Part shown: positions 16,280-24,405 of the stretch, in pieces
Numbering within the stretch: the first letter of the stretch is position 1
Layout of the letters: every line of letters starts with the position of its first letter
Notes under the pieces: model-generated
The model's database searches: none
What the model was told of the DNA's origin: nothing
Seen by the model: only the letters and a program-made list of their open reading frames with translations
Translations under genes and position numbers: made by a program
NCBI GenBank assembly: GCA_943846715.1
Contig: OX044356.1
Location: 496,001-560,000 of the forward strand
Source: TMED14 sp002378565
GTDB lineage: Bacteria > Bacteroidota > Bacteroidia > Flavobacteriales > Schleiferiaceae
Reading direction: 5' to 3'
Length of the DNA: 64,000 nucleotides

Positions 16280-17067
16280 CAGCTTAGGTCTCCAGCTTGA
16301 ACGATGGCCTCTGCAATATCAAGAACAGGTACATCCTTGCCGGAATGACTCACGCCATCGCTGATCATGGTCTTGCAAAATGGACAGCCTGTAGCAATGA
16401 CGTCGGGCTTGGTAGCCAATGCTTCTTCTACGCGTTCGACATTGATGTCCTTGTCACCCTTTTCTGGTTCCTTGAACATCTGCGCACCGCCTGCACCACA
16501 GCAAAGGCCATTTTTCTTGCAGCGACCCATCTCATGGAGTTCTGCGTCCAGGGCTTTGAGTAGATCGCGTGGTGCTTCATAGGTCTGGTTGATTCGGCCT
16601 AAATAACAGGGGTCATGGAAGACGATTCGCTTGCCTTTGAAGGCGCCACCTTGAATGGTCAATTTACCGGCTTTCAATAGCTCGCGAAGGAACTGAGAAT
16701 GGTGGAAGACCTCGTACTTACCCCCCAACTCAGGGTATTCGTTCTTTAAGGTGTTGAAGCAATGAGGGCACGTGGTGACAATGCGTTGCACATCGTAGCC
16801 ATTGAGCACTTCAATGTTCTGCATGGCCTGCATTTGGAAAAGGAATTCATTCCCAGACCGTCGGGCAGGATCCCCCGTACAACCTTCTTCGCTGCCAAGG
16901 ATGGCAAAGGAAATCCCTGCTTCGTTCAAAAGTTTCACAAAAGCTTTGGTGACTTTTTTTGCTCGATCGTCAAAGCTGCCAGCGCAGCCAACCCAGAAAA
17001 GGACATCGGGTTTCTTGCCTTCTGCTAGCATGTCAGCTAGTATGGGTACATGGAGTGTGTCAGTCAT
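16279..17067 (-). CDS. CCG-domain Fe-S oxidoreductase subunit (HdrB/GlpC-like)
   Basis: A 262-residue cysteine-rich protein with two CCG repeats as in heterodisulfide reductase HdrB/D and GlpC/LutA. The first block is VGCAGSFD...EEGCTGDPAR...TTCPHCFNTLKNEYP, and the second HDPCYLGR...CCGAGGAQMF...TGCPFCKTM. These cysteines bind non-cubane [4Fe-4S] clusters in HdrB. It is coded just downstream of a membrane [4Fe-4S] protein in the same operon; together they resemble a split HdrD/HdrE-like or GlpBC-like quinone-linked reductase. The electron donor and substrate are unknown. Confidence 0.85.
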   Translation of the reverse strand: MTDTLHVPILADMLAEGKKPDVLFWVGCAGSFDDRAKKVTKAFVKLLNEAGISFAILGSEEGCTGDPARRSGNEFLFQMQAMQNIEVLNGYDVQRIVTTCPHCFNTLKNEYPELGGKYEVFHHSQFLRELLKAGKLTIQGGAFKGKRIVFHDPCYLGRINQTYEAPRDLLKALDAELHEMGRCKKNGLCCGAGGAQMFKEPEKGDKDINVERVEEALATKPDVIATGCPFCKTMISDGVSHSGKDVPVLDIAEAIVQAGDLS

Positions 17068-17489
17068 TAGTCTTCAAATACTTCAATGGTGGCAGGTTTG
17101 CGCACCAGGTTGTTGAAAGTGCCACTGAAGCGAGTAGCTCGCACAATGTGGTTGTCAATCCAATGGTAGTTGCCGCCCCGTGGCTTACCCATCAGTAAAC
17201 CATGGTAGGGAAAACCATGCTTGGTTAACCATGTTTCAGTGACCTCCCGATGTTCTTCCGTCCTGGAAGTGAAAAATGTGATGTAGTGGCCATTAGCATG
17301 CCAGCCCTGAATGGTTGCCAAAGCGTCAGGGTAGAGGGCAGCAGTAGCCATGCGATCGGGCTCCTCATTGGGGATGTCATCACAAACGGTTCCATCAATG
17401 TCAATCAAGTAATTTTTGACCTCATTGGGAAGAATAGGGCTGACGGTTTCGCCATTGATGCGGTGTTTCTTCAGTTCCATGGCATTCAT
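17067..17489 (-). CDS. Small HAD-like hydrolase
   Basis: A 140-residue protein with HAD motif I as YLIDIDGTVCDD (about residues 27-38), motif II FFTSRTEEHREVTETWL and a late WIDNH in place of a full motif III/IV. It resembles the short HAD proteins of Bacteroidota that databases sometimes call phosphoheptose isomerase. It lies between the two Fe-S protein genes with a four-base overlap upstream and a one-base overlap downstream, so it is translated with them. Substrate unknown. ATG 17480 is an alternative start. Confidence 0.65.
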   Translation of the reverse strand: MNAMELKKHRINGETVSPILPNEVKNYLIDIDGTVCDDIPNEEPDRMATAALYPDALATIQGWHANGHYITFFTSRTEEHREVTETWLTKHGFPYHGLLMGKPRGGNYHWIDNHIVRATRFSGTFNNLVRKPATIEVFED

Positions 17490-18748
17490 TCATTAATCCA
17501 TGCTGCGCGATCAGCCTGAGGGTAGGCCCATGGTGCACCATTGTTTTCGATGTTACTCATCATGCTGTTCAATGGAGCAGGAGCCGCACTTTCCTCCATG
17601 GTGAGGTATTGGCGCATTTGCAGGATGATGTCCAAGGGGTCAATATTCAGGGGACAGACCTCGACGCAAGCATTGCAGGAGGTACAGGCCCACAGGGATT
17701 CACGTGAAATGAAATTATCCAGTAGGTGGTTATCCTTGGCCGACTCACCCTTGTCAAGGGATTCTTCAACCCGATCTCGTGTGGCCATCATGATCTGCCT
17801 TGGGGATAGGGATTTGCCTGTGATGCTTGCAGGGCAAGCGCTGGTGCATCGACCACATTCAGTGCAAGTGAAGGCATTGAGTAGGTTGGCAAAGCTCAAA
17901 TCAGACACATCTTTTGCGCCAAAACGATCAGGGACCGCTGTCTCGTCTGGCACATAGCTGGGGTCCATCATGGATTTGATTTCTCCAGTCACCGATGGCA
18001 TGGCAGGGATTCGTCCTCTAGCACTGAGCTTGCTGTACCAAGTGTTGGGGAAAGCAAGAATGATGTGGAAATGCTTGGATCTGGGCAAATAGTTCAAAAA
18101 TGCCAAAATGCCTGCAAAATGGAACCACCAAGCAATGCGTTCAATCCAGTGCAGGCTGTTCTCGTCCATGCCTGATAGCAAAGGCGCCAGCCAATGCCCC
18201 ACCAACACGGGCGCTTCGGCATCCATGGCAGCTTCTGCGGTATTCATCAGCAACAAGGCTGACATCAGCATGATTTCTATGTAGAGTATGATGTCTGCAT
18301 CTTTTGAAGGCCAACCCTTCATGTCTGCATGCCTGAAGCGCGGGATGCGCAGCACATGCCGGCGAAACAAGAAGGCCAAGCAGGCAATAATCACGGCAAC
18401 GCCAAGCAGCTCAAAAAATCCAATGATGCCAACATAGGCTCCACCCAAATAGGGGGCAAAAAATCGATGGCTACCTATGGCGCCATCAACAAGTATCTCC
18501 AGGACCTCAATGTTGATGAGTACAAAGCCAACGTAAACCACCACGTGCAACAGGGCGGCAACAGGGCGGCTGCCCATTTTTCCTTGCCCTAATGCAACAC
18601 GGGCCATGGTTTTCCAACGGCGAAGAGGTTGATCGTTGCGTTCAGATGGCCGACCCATGGCCAACCCTCGGCGCAGTCGCTGGACCTGCCAGGCAAATAC
18701 GACAGAGCCTGCCGTCAATAAGATGAAAAAAGCAATTTGCGCAGCCAT
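17486..18748 (-). CDS. Membrane-bound [4Fe-4S] ferredoxin-domain protein (HdrE/D-like)
   Basis: A 420-residue protein. The N-terminal ~240 residues have five or six membrane helices with histidines suited to b-type haem (LLHVVVYVGFVLINIE, WIERIAWWFHFAGILAF), as in NarI/HdrE-type subunits. The C-terminal part has two ferredoxin motifs, CTECGRCTSACPA and CTSCNACVEVCPLNID. This architecture passes electrons between menaquinone and a cytoplasmic CCG-type subunit, which is coded two genes downstream. It starts on the stop codon of the MCE gene. Confidence 0.82.
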   Translation of the reverse strand: MAAQIAFFILLTAGSVVFAWQVQRLRRGLAMGRPSERNDQPLRRWKTMARVALGQGKMGSRPVAALLHVVVYVGFVLINIEVLEILVDGAIGSHRFFAPYLGGAYVGIIGFFELLGVAVIIACLAFLFRRHVLRIPRFRHADMKGWPSKDADIILYIEIMLMSALLLMNTAEAAMDAEAPVLVGHWLAPLLSGMDENSLHWIERIAWWFHFAGILAFLNYLPRSKHFHIILAFPNTWYSKLSARGRIPAMPSVTGEIKSMMDPSYVPDETAVPDRFGAKDVSDLSFANLLNAFTCTECGRCTSACPASITGKSLSPRQIMMATRDRVEESLDKGESAKDNHLLDNFISRESLWACTSCNACVEVCPLNIDPLDIILQMRQYLTMEESAAPAPLNSMMSNIENNGAPWAYPQADRAAWINE

Positions 18749-19719
18749 CAGTTTGATGGCCCTTTGTCCTTTTTGCCAAAGACTGAAAAGTTGAGATACC
18801 TGGATGGCTTTTGGCGCAAGTCTTCCAGTAATTTATCCAGCGACTCAATCGAGGAATTGACATTGTTGTACAAGGAATCATGCGCGATCAGCTTACCTAA
18901 GCTGCCTTCACCAGCTTCCATTGATGCCGTGATGCGATCCAGTCGTTCCGCACTGGCGGCAAGTGCCTTGAGTGCCTTGCCCATGTCAGAAGCGACCAGT
19001 GTATCTGATGCGCCGGCCATGTTCTCCATGATGCGATTGAATTCAGATCGATTGTCAGCAATCATCTTTGAAAGGGTGTTCATGTTGCCTGTGATGGCAC
19101 TGAGGTCTTCTCGGTTTTCTGTCAAGTACAAGCGGAGTTCCAAGGTGATTTTATTCAAGTTCAGCAAGCTTTGGTTGACATTGCTAACGGAGGAATACAA
19201 TTCTGATTGAAAATCCCCTTGCAAGAACCCAGAAAGCACACCAACAGCGGTGTCAAGAGATGCAAGCAGTTTTTCTGTTTGAATTTTAACAGGGAGCACC
19301 TCTTTGTTGATGGCGTCACCAAGGCTCTCCTCAATGCTTGCTCTCAAGGTGTCATGGTTTTCAATCATGGATGAACCCTGTCCTAAGATTAAAACGATCT
19401 CTTTGTCGCCCAACAAGCCTGAGGCGCGAATTTCTGCAATGGTGTTGGATGGAACAGGGTAGGTGCCTGTGATGTTCATGGTCACCAAGATGCGCCCTGA
19501 TTTGTCGGGCATGAAGCCCACTTGCGACACCTTGCCTACGTTGACGCCATTGATGGTCACGGGTTGGCTGACCTGTATGCCACCTGCATTTTTGTAGATG
19601 GCGTGGATTTTGGTTCCTCTGCTGAGGATGTTATTTCCCTGAAGGAATCCTAGACCCCAGTAGATGATTCCCACGGCAAAAATTACCGCAATTCCTGTCT
19701 TTAATTCTTTTGATAGCAT
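18748..19719 (-). CDS. MlaD/MCE-family lipid-binding protein
   Basis: A 323-residue protein with one N-terminal membrane helix (residues ~7-26) followed by a single MCE domain: NAGGIQVSQPVTINGVNVGKV, VTMNITGTYPVPSN, ASGLLGDKEIVLI. A long helical tail with heptad character (residues ~125-310) follows, probably forming a periplasmic shaft. MCE proteins carry lipids between inner and outer membranes. No MlaE or MlaF gene is adjacent, so its ABC partner must be elsewhere. It sits ten bases after the amidase gene and overlaps the Fe-S gene by one base. Confidence 0.88.
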   Translation of the reverse strand: MLSKELKTGIAVIFAVGIIYWGLGFLQGNNILSRGTKIHAIYKNAGGIQVSQPVTINGVNVGKVSQVGFMPDKSGRILVTMNITGTYPVPSNTIAEIRASGLLGDKEIVLILGQGSSMIENHDTLRASIEESLGDAINKEVLPVKIQTEKLLASLDTAVGVLSGFLQGDFQSELYSSVSNVNQSLLNLNKITLELRLYLTENREDLSAITGNMNTLSKMIADNRSEFNRIMENMAGASDTLVASDMGKALKALAASAERLDRITASMEAGEGSLGKLIAHDSLYNNVNSSIESLDKLLEDLRQKPSRYLNFSVFGKKDKGPSN

Positions 19720-19728
19720 AATTGCAAG

Positions 19729-20853
19729 TTACAATGATTGAAGTGCCTTTTTTACCTCACTCAGCGGCACTTTTTCACCCCCTAGGTAGCCCACCAAGAA
19801 GGCGTCGGGAAAACCTTTGCTGCGCATGTCATTTTGCGCTGATTTAGCCACATCCCAGCTGCTGAATGGTCCGTGAAGGTAGCGGTACAAACGACCGTCT
19901 GCCATGACTTTAATGGGTTGAGCGTTCTCAAAAGGCGGCTCATTTAAGGCTTTTTTCTGACCGCTTACCGAGAGTTGCACATAGAATGCATGCTGTGCAA
20001 CAGGTTTGATATCCACGGGTTTCGCTTGATCACTGGATTTGTCCTTGGATGACTTGCTGGGTTGTTGCCCAACAGACTCACGCTTGGTCTTGTAGGAAGA
20101 GAACGCCCCAGCAATGGCATTGGCCATGTCTGATTTGCCTTTGGTAGTGTTCAGGTAATCTTCTTCCTCCGCATTGGTTAAAAATCCCAGCTCAACCAAA
20201 ACTGATGGCATAGAGGTTCTGCTGGTGACATACAATGGTTGTTGTCTCACGCCGCGGTCATGCCGCCCCACATCTTCGCGAAAGGCTTGCTGAATATTCT
20301 GTGCCAATTCAATGCTCTGTCGTTGAAAGGCGTATTGAAACAAGGTTAGCGCAATGTAGGATTCAGGCTTCCGAGGGTCAAAGCCATCGTAATTGGCTTC
20401 AATGTTGTCCTCCATCAAGATGTCTGAATTCTCCATGAGGGCAACTTGGTTTTCATCATCATGGTTCTTCCCCATGACAAAGGTTTCGGTGCCATAGGCA
20501 GATTGACTTGTCCAGGCATTGCAATGGATAGATATGAAGACATCAGCCTTGCTTCGGTTGGCCAGGGCAGTCCGTTCATGAAGTTCCAGAAAGCTGTCAT
20601 CATCCCTGGTGAGAATGACCTTCACATCTGGATGCGCTTGACGGATTGCTTCTGCAGTCAGCAAGGCCACATCTAGGGCAATGTCTTTTTCAACAGTTTT
20701 GTACCTGCGCGTCCCTAGGTTTCCAGGTGCCTTGCCGCCATGGCCTGCATCGATGATGACGACCTCCACGCGGTCATAGGAGGGTACGTGGACTACGAAG
20801 CCTACAGTGGGTAGCGCAAAAAGCGCAATAAGAAACAAGGTCAGCCGTTGCAT
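19729..20853 (-). CDS. N-acetylmuramoyl-L-alanine amidase (AmiA/C type) with C-terminal SPOR-like domain
   Basis: A 374-residue secreted amidase. A signal peptide (residues 1-~20) precedes an Amidase_3 catalytic domain at residues ~30-250. The zinc ligands are in IIDAGHGG, the E within KTVEKDIALDV, and FISIHCNAW. A catalytic glutamate follows in LVELGFLTNAEEE. A charged linker leads to a C-terminal segment (FYVQLSVSGQKKALNEPPF...LYRYLHGPFSSWDVAKSAQNDM) that looks like a SPOR-type peptidoglycan-binding fold. It opens the six-gene operon and diverges from lptD. Confidence 0.9.
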   Translation of the reverse strand: MQRLTLFLIALFALPTVGFVVHVPSYDRVEVVIIDAGHGGKAPGNLGTRRYKTVEKDIALDVALLTAEAIRQAHPDVKVILTRDDDSFLELHERTALANRSKADVFISIHCNAWTSQSAYGTETFVMGKNHDDENQVALMENSDILMEDNIEANYDGFDPRKPESYIALTLFQYAFQRQSIELAQNIQQAFREDVGRHDRGVRQQPLYVTSRTSMPSVLVELGFLTNAEEEDYLNTTKGKSDMANAIAGAFSSYKTKRESVGQQPSKSSKDKSSDQAKPVDIKPVAQHAFYVQLSVSGQKKALNEPPFENAQPIKVMADGRLYRYLHGPFSSWDVAKSAQNDMRSKGFPDAFLVGYLGGEKVPLSEVKKALQSL

Positions 20854-20858
20854 TGACG

Positions 20859-20866
20859 TACTTTTG
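20859..20866 (+). promoter_or_regulatory. -10 element of the lptD-like gene
   Basis: TACTTTTG, a full match to TAnnTTTG. It ends two bases before ATG 20869, too close for that codon to be used; ATG 20878 is 11 bases away. Confidence 0.55.
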
Positions 20867-20877
20867 GTATGAATTGC

Positions 20878-23352
20878 ATGAATAGTCCAAAGTTAAGAAT
20901 CGTACTTGCCTCCATGGTGGTTTCTACCACCATGTATTCACAGCAAGATGTTAATATCCAATACCGTTCCAATTTGGAGGGTGAGTGGCTCTACCAAGAG
21001 CGGGCAATCATCCTCAAAGAAGAAGCGGTGGTGACTATGGACGGTATGGAGCTACAGGCTGACGTCATCCGCATTGACTGGGATCAGCACATGCTCACAG
21101 CTTTTGGACAGGCAGATAGCAATGGCACGATTCAGGGCAAGCCAGTGTTCATACAAGGCGAGAATCAATTTGCTGCCGATACCATCCGTTACCAATTTGA
21201 GACAAAACAAGGCTGGGTGCACACGGGAAGTACCAAGCAATCAAAAGGCTACCTGCATGGTGAGCGCATCAAGTTGGTTGATGACAGCACTTATTTTTTA
21301 GGCCCAGCGGCCTTCACGACATGCAATCATGTCAATCCGCATTTCGCCATTGTCACCAAGCAGGCCCGATTGGATCTAAGTGAGCGCATTGTGACGGGGC
21401 CTGCCTATTTAGAGATTTTACATATCCCAACCCCTTTGATTTTGCCATTTGGGTTTTTTCCCATGATGGATAAGCGAGCTTCGGGCTTCATTCTTCCGCA
21501 GTTTCAGGACAAGCGTCAGTGGGGTTTAGGCTTGACGGGATTTGGTCATTATTGGGCATTGAACGACCACTGGGACATGCGATTGACAGGTGATCTCTAC
21601 ACCAGAGGTTCATGGGGTTTGAACGCGAGTTCATCTTACCGCTACCGGTACAAATACTCAGGGCAGTTTGGCCTCAGGGTGAACCGCACCCGTTTTGGTG
21701 ACCCCAGGTATCAGGCTTCTGGTCAATTCATGGATAGCAGGGATTACCGCATATCCTGGACCCATCGCCAGGATGCAAAGGCGCACCCGACGAGAAGCTT
21801 TGGCGCGAAAGTGGATCTGTCAACGGGTAGTTTTTTCAAGAACACCAGCACAGACCCCAGTCAATTCCTAAAAAATGACATGTCATCCAGTGTGAGCTAT
21901 TCAAAGCGATGGCCGGGCAGCCCTTTCCAGCTCACAGCAGCTGCTAGGCAACGACAGAACAATCAAACAGGCAGCATGACCTTGACCCTGCCCGAGGTCA
22001 ACATAGGCATGAACCGCATCCAGCCATTTCGCCGACTCAATCCGGTGGGTAAAACCCGTTGGTATGAAAAAATTGGACTCACGTACCAAATGAACAGCCG
22101 CAATGAGACGCGAGGAAGCATTGATGAGCTGATGCAGCCTGATATACTGTTTCAGCCTAGCAGACTTAAATCTGGCATGCAACACAAAGCAGCCATGTCA
22201 GCTAACTTGAAATTGCTGCGGTTCATCACGGTTAATCCATCCATGAGCTATGTGGAACGCTGGTACCCTTATGCCATGAATCATGAGTGGAATGCTGACA
22301 GCAATCGGTTGGAGCGAGATACTGTCAGCGGGTTTTTCCCAGCAAGGGATTTCCAGATGGCTGCCAACATGTCTACCACCTTGTATGGCATGTTCAATTT
22401 CAAGCAAGGCCCCCTCAAGGCTATTCGGCATGTGGCATACCCATCCATAGGGTTGAATTTCCGACCAGACTTCAGTGATCCATTTTGGGGGTCGTACCAG
22501 CTTGTTCAAATAGACAGCAGTGGATCCATGGCCTACAAGAGCAAATTTGAAAGTTTCATCTATGGCAGCCCCACCCTCGGCGAGGTAGCCGCAGTCACTT
22601 TTCGCTTGCGCAATACCCTTGGGGGCAAATGGCTGAGCAAGCAGGACAGCGGCAAGGCCAATAAATTCAACATACTGGATGATTTCACCATAGCAACGGC
22701 TTACAATGCGGCACTCCCTCAGTACCAATGGACGCCGTTGACCGTTCGTTCCAGTACGAGTTTGGCAAAAAATAAGCTCAGACTGAGCTACCAGGGAGCT
22801 TTTGATTGGTATGGTCAAGACAGTTTGGGAAATCGACTGCCAACCATGGCCTACCAGATGGGCCAAGGCCCGTTCCGCCCAAGCCTTCATGTGCTGAGCG
22901 CAGATTTGCGTTTGCGAGGTGGCAATTCAACAGGCAGGCTTTCTGCGCCCATCAATTCACAAGGTCTCCAGGAGGATTTGTATGATGATTTTTATGGCAA
23001 CATGGATTACATGAGCTGGCATGCACCATGGACATTGAACCTTGGGTACGCATTAAGAATGTCTCCAAACCCTAGCACATCAATGATGGAATCCACGCAA
23101 TCATTGCGGGTGAATGGCACGTGGGAACCAACTGCCAACTGGCGCATGGGCTTATCTTCTGGTTACGATTTTGTTGCCAAGCAATTGACCTTCACCACCC
23201 TGGATCTTTCAAGGCAGTTGCATTGCTGGGAGATGCGACTTCGATGGGTGCCATTTGGTTATGCCAGAAGCTACCATGTGTCCTTGGGTGTGAAGGCGCC
23301 TTTGTTGAAGGATTTGAAGGTGGAGCGTCGCCGCGGTTTGGGCGATTATTGA
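20878..23352 (+). CDS. lptD: LptD/OstA-like outer-membrane LPS assembly protein
   Basis: An outer-membrane protein of ~824 residues. A signal peptide (LRIVLASMVVSTTMYSQ) is followed by an OstA-type beta-taco domain at residues ~20-150 (ERAIILKEEAVVTMDGMELQ, LTAFGQADSNGTIQGKPVF, YLHGERIKLVDDSTYFLG). The rest is a large beta-barrel beginning with PLILPFGFFPMMDKRASGFI, the block typical of LptD. It matches the Bacteroidota form that lacks the C-x-C arrangement of E. coli LptD. ATG 20878 is preferred because the promoter element ends two bases before the earlier ATG 20869. The divergent MCE operon also concerns the envelope. Confidence 0.85.
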   Translation: MNSPKLRIVLASMVVSTTMYSQQDVNIQYRSNLEGEWLYQERAIILKEEAVVTMDGMELQADVIRIDWDQHMLTAFGQADSNGTIQGKPVFIQGENQFAADTIRYQFETKQGWVHTGSTKQSKGYLHGERIKLVDDSTYFLGPAAFTTCNHVNPHFAIVTKQARLDLSERIVTGPAYLEILHIPTPLILPFGFFPMMDKRASGFILPQFQDKRQWGLGLTGFGHYWALNDHWDMRLTGDLYTRGSWGLNASSSYRYRYKYSGQFGLRVNRTRFGDPRYQASGQFMDSRDYRISWTHRQDAKAHPTRSFGAKVDLSTGSFFKNTSTDPSQFLKNDMSSSVSYSKRWPGSPFQLTAAARQRQNNQTGSMTLTLPEVNIGMNRIQPFRRLNPVGKTRWYEKIGLTYQMNSRNETRGSIDELMQPDILFQPSRLKSGMQHKAAMSANLKLLRFITVNPSMSYVERWYPYAMNHEWNADSNRLERDTVSGFFPARDFQMAANMSTTLYGMFNFKQGPLKAIRHVAYPSIGLNFRPDFSDPFWGSYQLVQIDSSGSMAYKSKFESFIYGSPTLGEVAAVTFRLRNTLGGKWLSKQDSGKANKFNILDDFTIATAYNAALPQYQWTPLTVRSSTSLAKNKLRLSYQGAFDWYGQDSLGNRLPTMAYQMGQGPFRPSLHVLSADLRLRGGNSTGRLSAPINSQGLQEDLYDDFYGNMDYMSWHAPWTLNLGYALRMSPNPSTSMMESTQSLRVNGTWEPTANWRMGLSSGYDFVAKQLTFTTLDLSRQLHCWEMRLRWVPFGYARSYHVSLGVKAPLLKDLKVERRRGLGDY
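20888..20895 (-). promoter_or_regulatory. -10 element of the amidase/MCE/Fe-S operon
   Basis: The minus strand reads TAACTTTG, a full match to TAnnTTTG, 34 bases before ATG 20853. It lies inside the beginning of the divergent lptD-like gene, so the two promoters cross over each other. Confidence 0.55.
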
Positions 23353-23362
23353 CCCAAAACAA

Positions 23363-23941
23363 TCAAGACAGACTGTTCACCCAGGCTTGAAGTATGGTGT
23401 CCCCATCGGGCGTCATGACCGATTCAGGGTGGAATTGAAGCCCCACAGATTTCTTGTTGGGTATAGACAAGGCCATCAACACACCTTGATGACTCCAGGC
23501 CTGAGGCAGGATACTGTCAGGCAGGGTTTTGTCATCAACGGCCCATGAGTGGTAGAGACCAACGTCCAATGGCAAGCTGATGCCAGCAAGCCAATCAGGG
23601 CTGCCATTCACTTGTTGAATGTGTGCCACACGTCCGTGCATGGCTTCTGACAAAGGGAGCAACTTAGCTCCTACGTGCTGAGCAAGGGCTTGCATCCCCA
23701 AGCAAATGCCAAGTATAGGCATCTTGCCATGGAAGGCATCCAGCACATCCATCAAACAACCAGACTCCTCAGGGAGTCCAGGCCCTGGAGAGAGGAGCAG
23801 GGCATCGCATGAGGCGATGCGATTCATGGCCTTAGGGTCATCATTGCGAATCACGATCACTTGCTCAACCATGGGCTCCAATCGGTGAACCAGGTTGTGC
23901 GTGAAAGAATCGATGTTATCTAAGACGGCCAATCGCTGCAT
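23363..23941 (-). CDS. Anthranilate/aminodeoxychorismate synthase glutamine amidotransferase subunit
   Basis: A 192-residue class I glutamine amidotransferase (TrpG/PabA). DNIDSFTHNLVHRLE is the N-terminal signature, LSPGPGLPEESGC follows, the nucleophile is Cys in LGICLGMQALA, and the His-Glu pair lies in LQFHPESVMT. It supplies ammonia from glutamine to the chorismate-using partner. No trpE or pabB is adjacent, so assignment between tryptophan and folate synthesis is open; the isolated position favours a PabA role. ATG 23941 is chosen over an upstream in-frame codon because it begins at the family start and follows a promoter. Confidence 0.88.
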   Translation of the reverse strand: MQRLAVLDNIDSFTHNLVHRLEPMVEQVIVIRNDDPKAMNRIASCDALLLSPGPGLPEESGCLMDVLDAFHGKMPILGICLGMQALAQHVGAKLLPLSEAMHGRVAHIQQVNGSPDWLAGISLPLDVGLYHSWAVDDKTLPDSILPQAWSHQGVLMALSIPNKKSVGLQFHPESVMTPDGDTILQAWVNSLS

Positions 23942-23945
23942 AGGC

Positions 23946-23953
23946 CAAAGATA
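23946..23953 (-). promoter_or_regulatory. -10 element of the pabA/trpG-like gene
   Basis: The minus strand reads TATCTTTG, a full match to TAnnTTTG, four bases before ATG 23941, which predicts a leaderless mRNA. Confidence 0.6.
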
Positions 23954-23994
23954 TGCCCGCATTTTAGGTTAAATTGCCGGGGTAATACACATCC

Positions 23995-24393
23995 ATGGCC
24001 AAGCATCACATCATCTACAGCTCTAAGGCGCCACCACCAGTCGGGCCATACAGTCAAGCCATTCAAGCGAATGGCATGATCTATGTATCTGGCCAAATAG
24101 CCATTGATCCGCAATCAGGTAACCTGTGCATGGGTAGCATTGCAGAGGAAACCAAGCAAGTGCTTGAGAATTTGAAGGCGGTCCTTGAGGCAGGTGGCGC
24201 AAGCCTGAATCATGTAGTGAAATGCAGTATTTTTCTCAGTGACATGAAGTATTATGCTGAGGTCAATGCTGTCTACGAGACCTATTTTACTGACATTCAA
24301 CCCGCCAGAGAAACCGTCGCGGTTGCCGGCCTTCCCATGGCTGTTAATGTGGAAATATCTGCCATTGCCTGCCTTACCTTTACTACCAACTGA
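23995..24393 (+). CDS. ridA: RidA family reactive enamine/imine deaminase
   Basis: A 132-residue RidA/YjgF/UK114 protein, which hydrolyses reactive 2-aminoacrylate-type enamines made by PLP enzymes. The features are PPPVGPYSQAIQANGMIYVSGQIAID at the N-terminus, GASLNHVVKCSIFLSDM, and PARETVAVAGLP with the arginine that binds the carboxylate. Length and motif order are standard. It lies 12 bases before lpdA on the same strand, so cotranscription is likely. No clear -10 box is visible upstream. Confidence 0.93.
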   Translation: MAKHHIIYSSKAPPPVGPYSQAIQANGMIYVSGQIAIDPQSGNLCMGSIAEETKQVLENLKAVLEAGGASLNHVVKCSIFLSDMKYYAEVNAVYETYFTDIQPARETVAVAGLPMAVNVEISAIACLTFTTN

Positions 24394-24405
24394 AAACCCT
24401 ATTTC

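Noticed and set aside
20869..20877. Earlier ATG of the lptD-like gene
   Set aside because: The -10 element ends only two bases before it, so a transcript from this promoter would start at or after this codon.
22198..22890. 230-codon minus-strand frame inside the lptD-like gene
   Set aside because: Antisense to a clear beta-barrel coding sequence; no recognisable domain.
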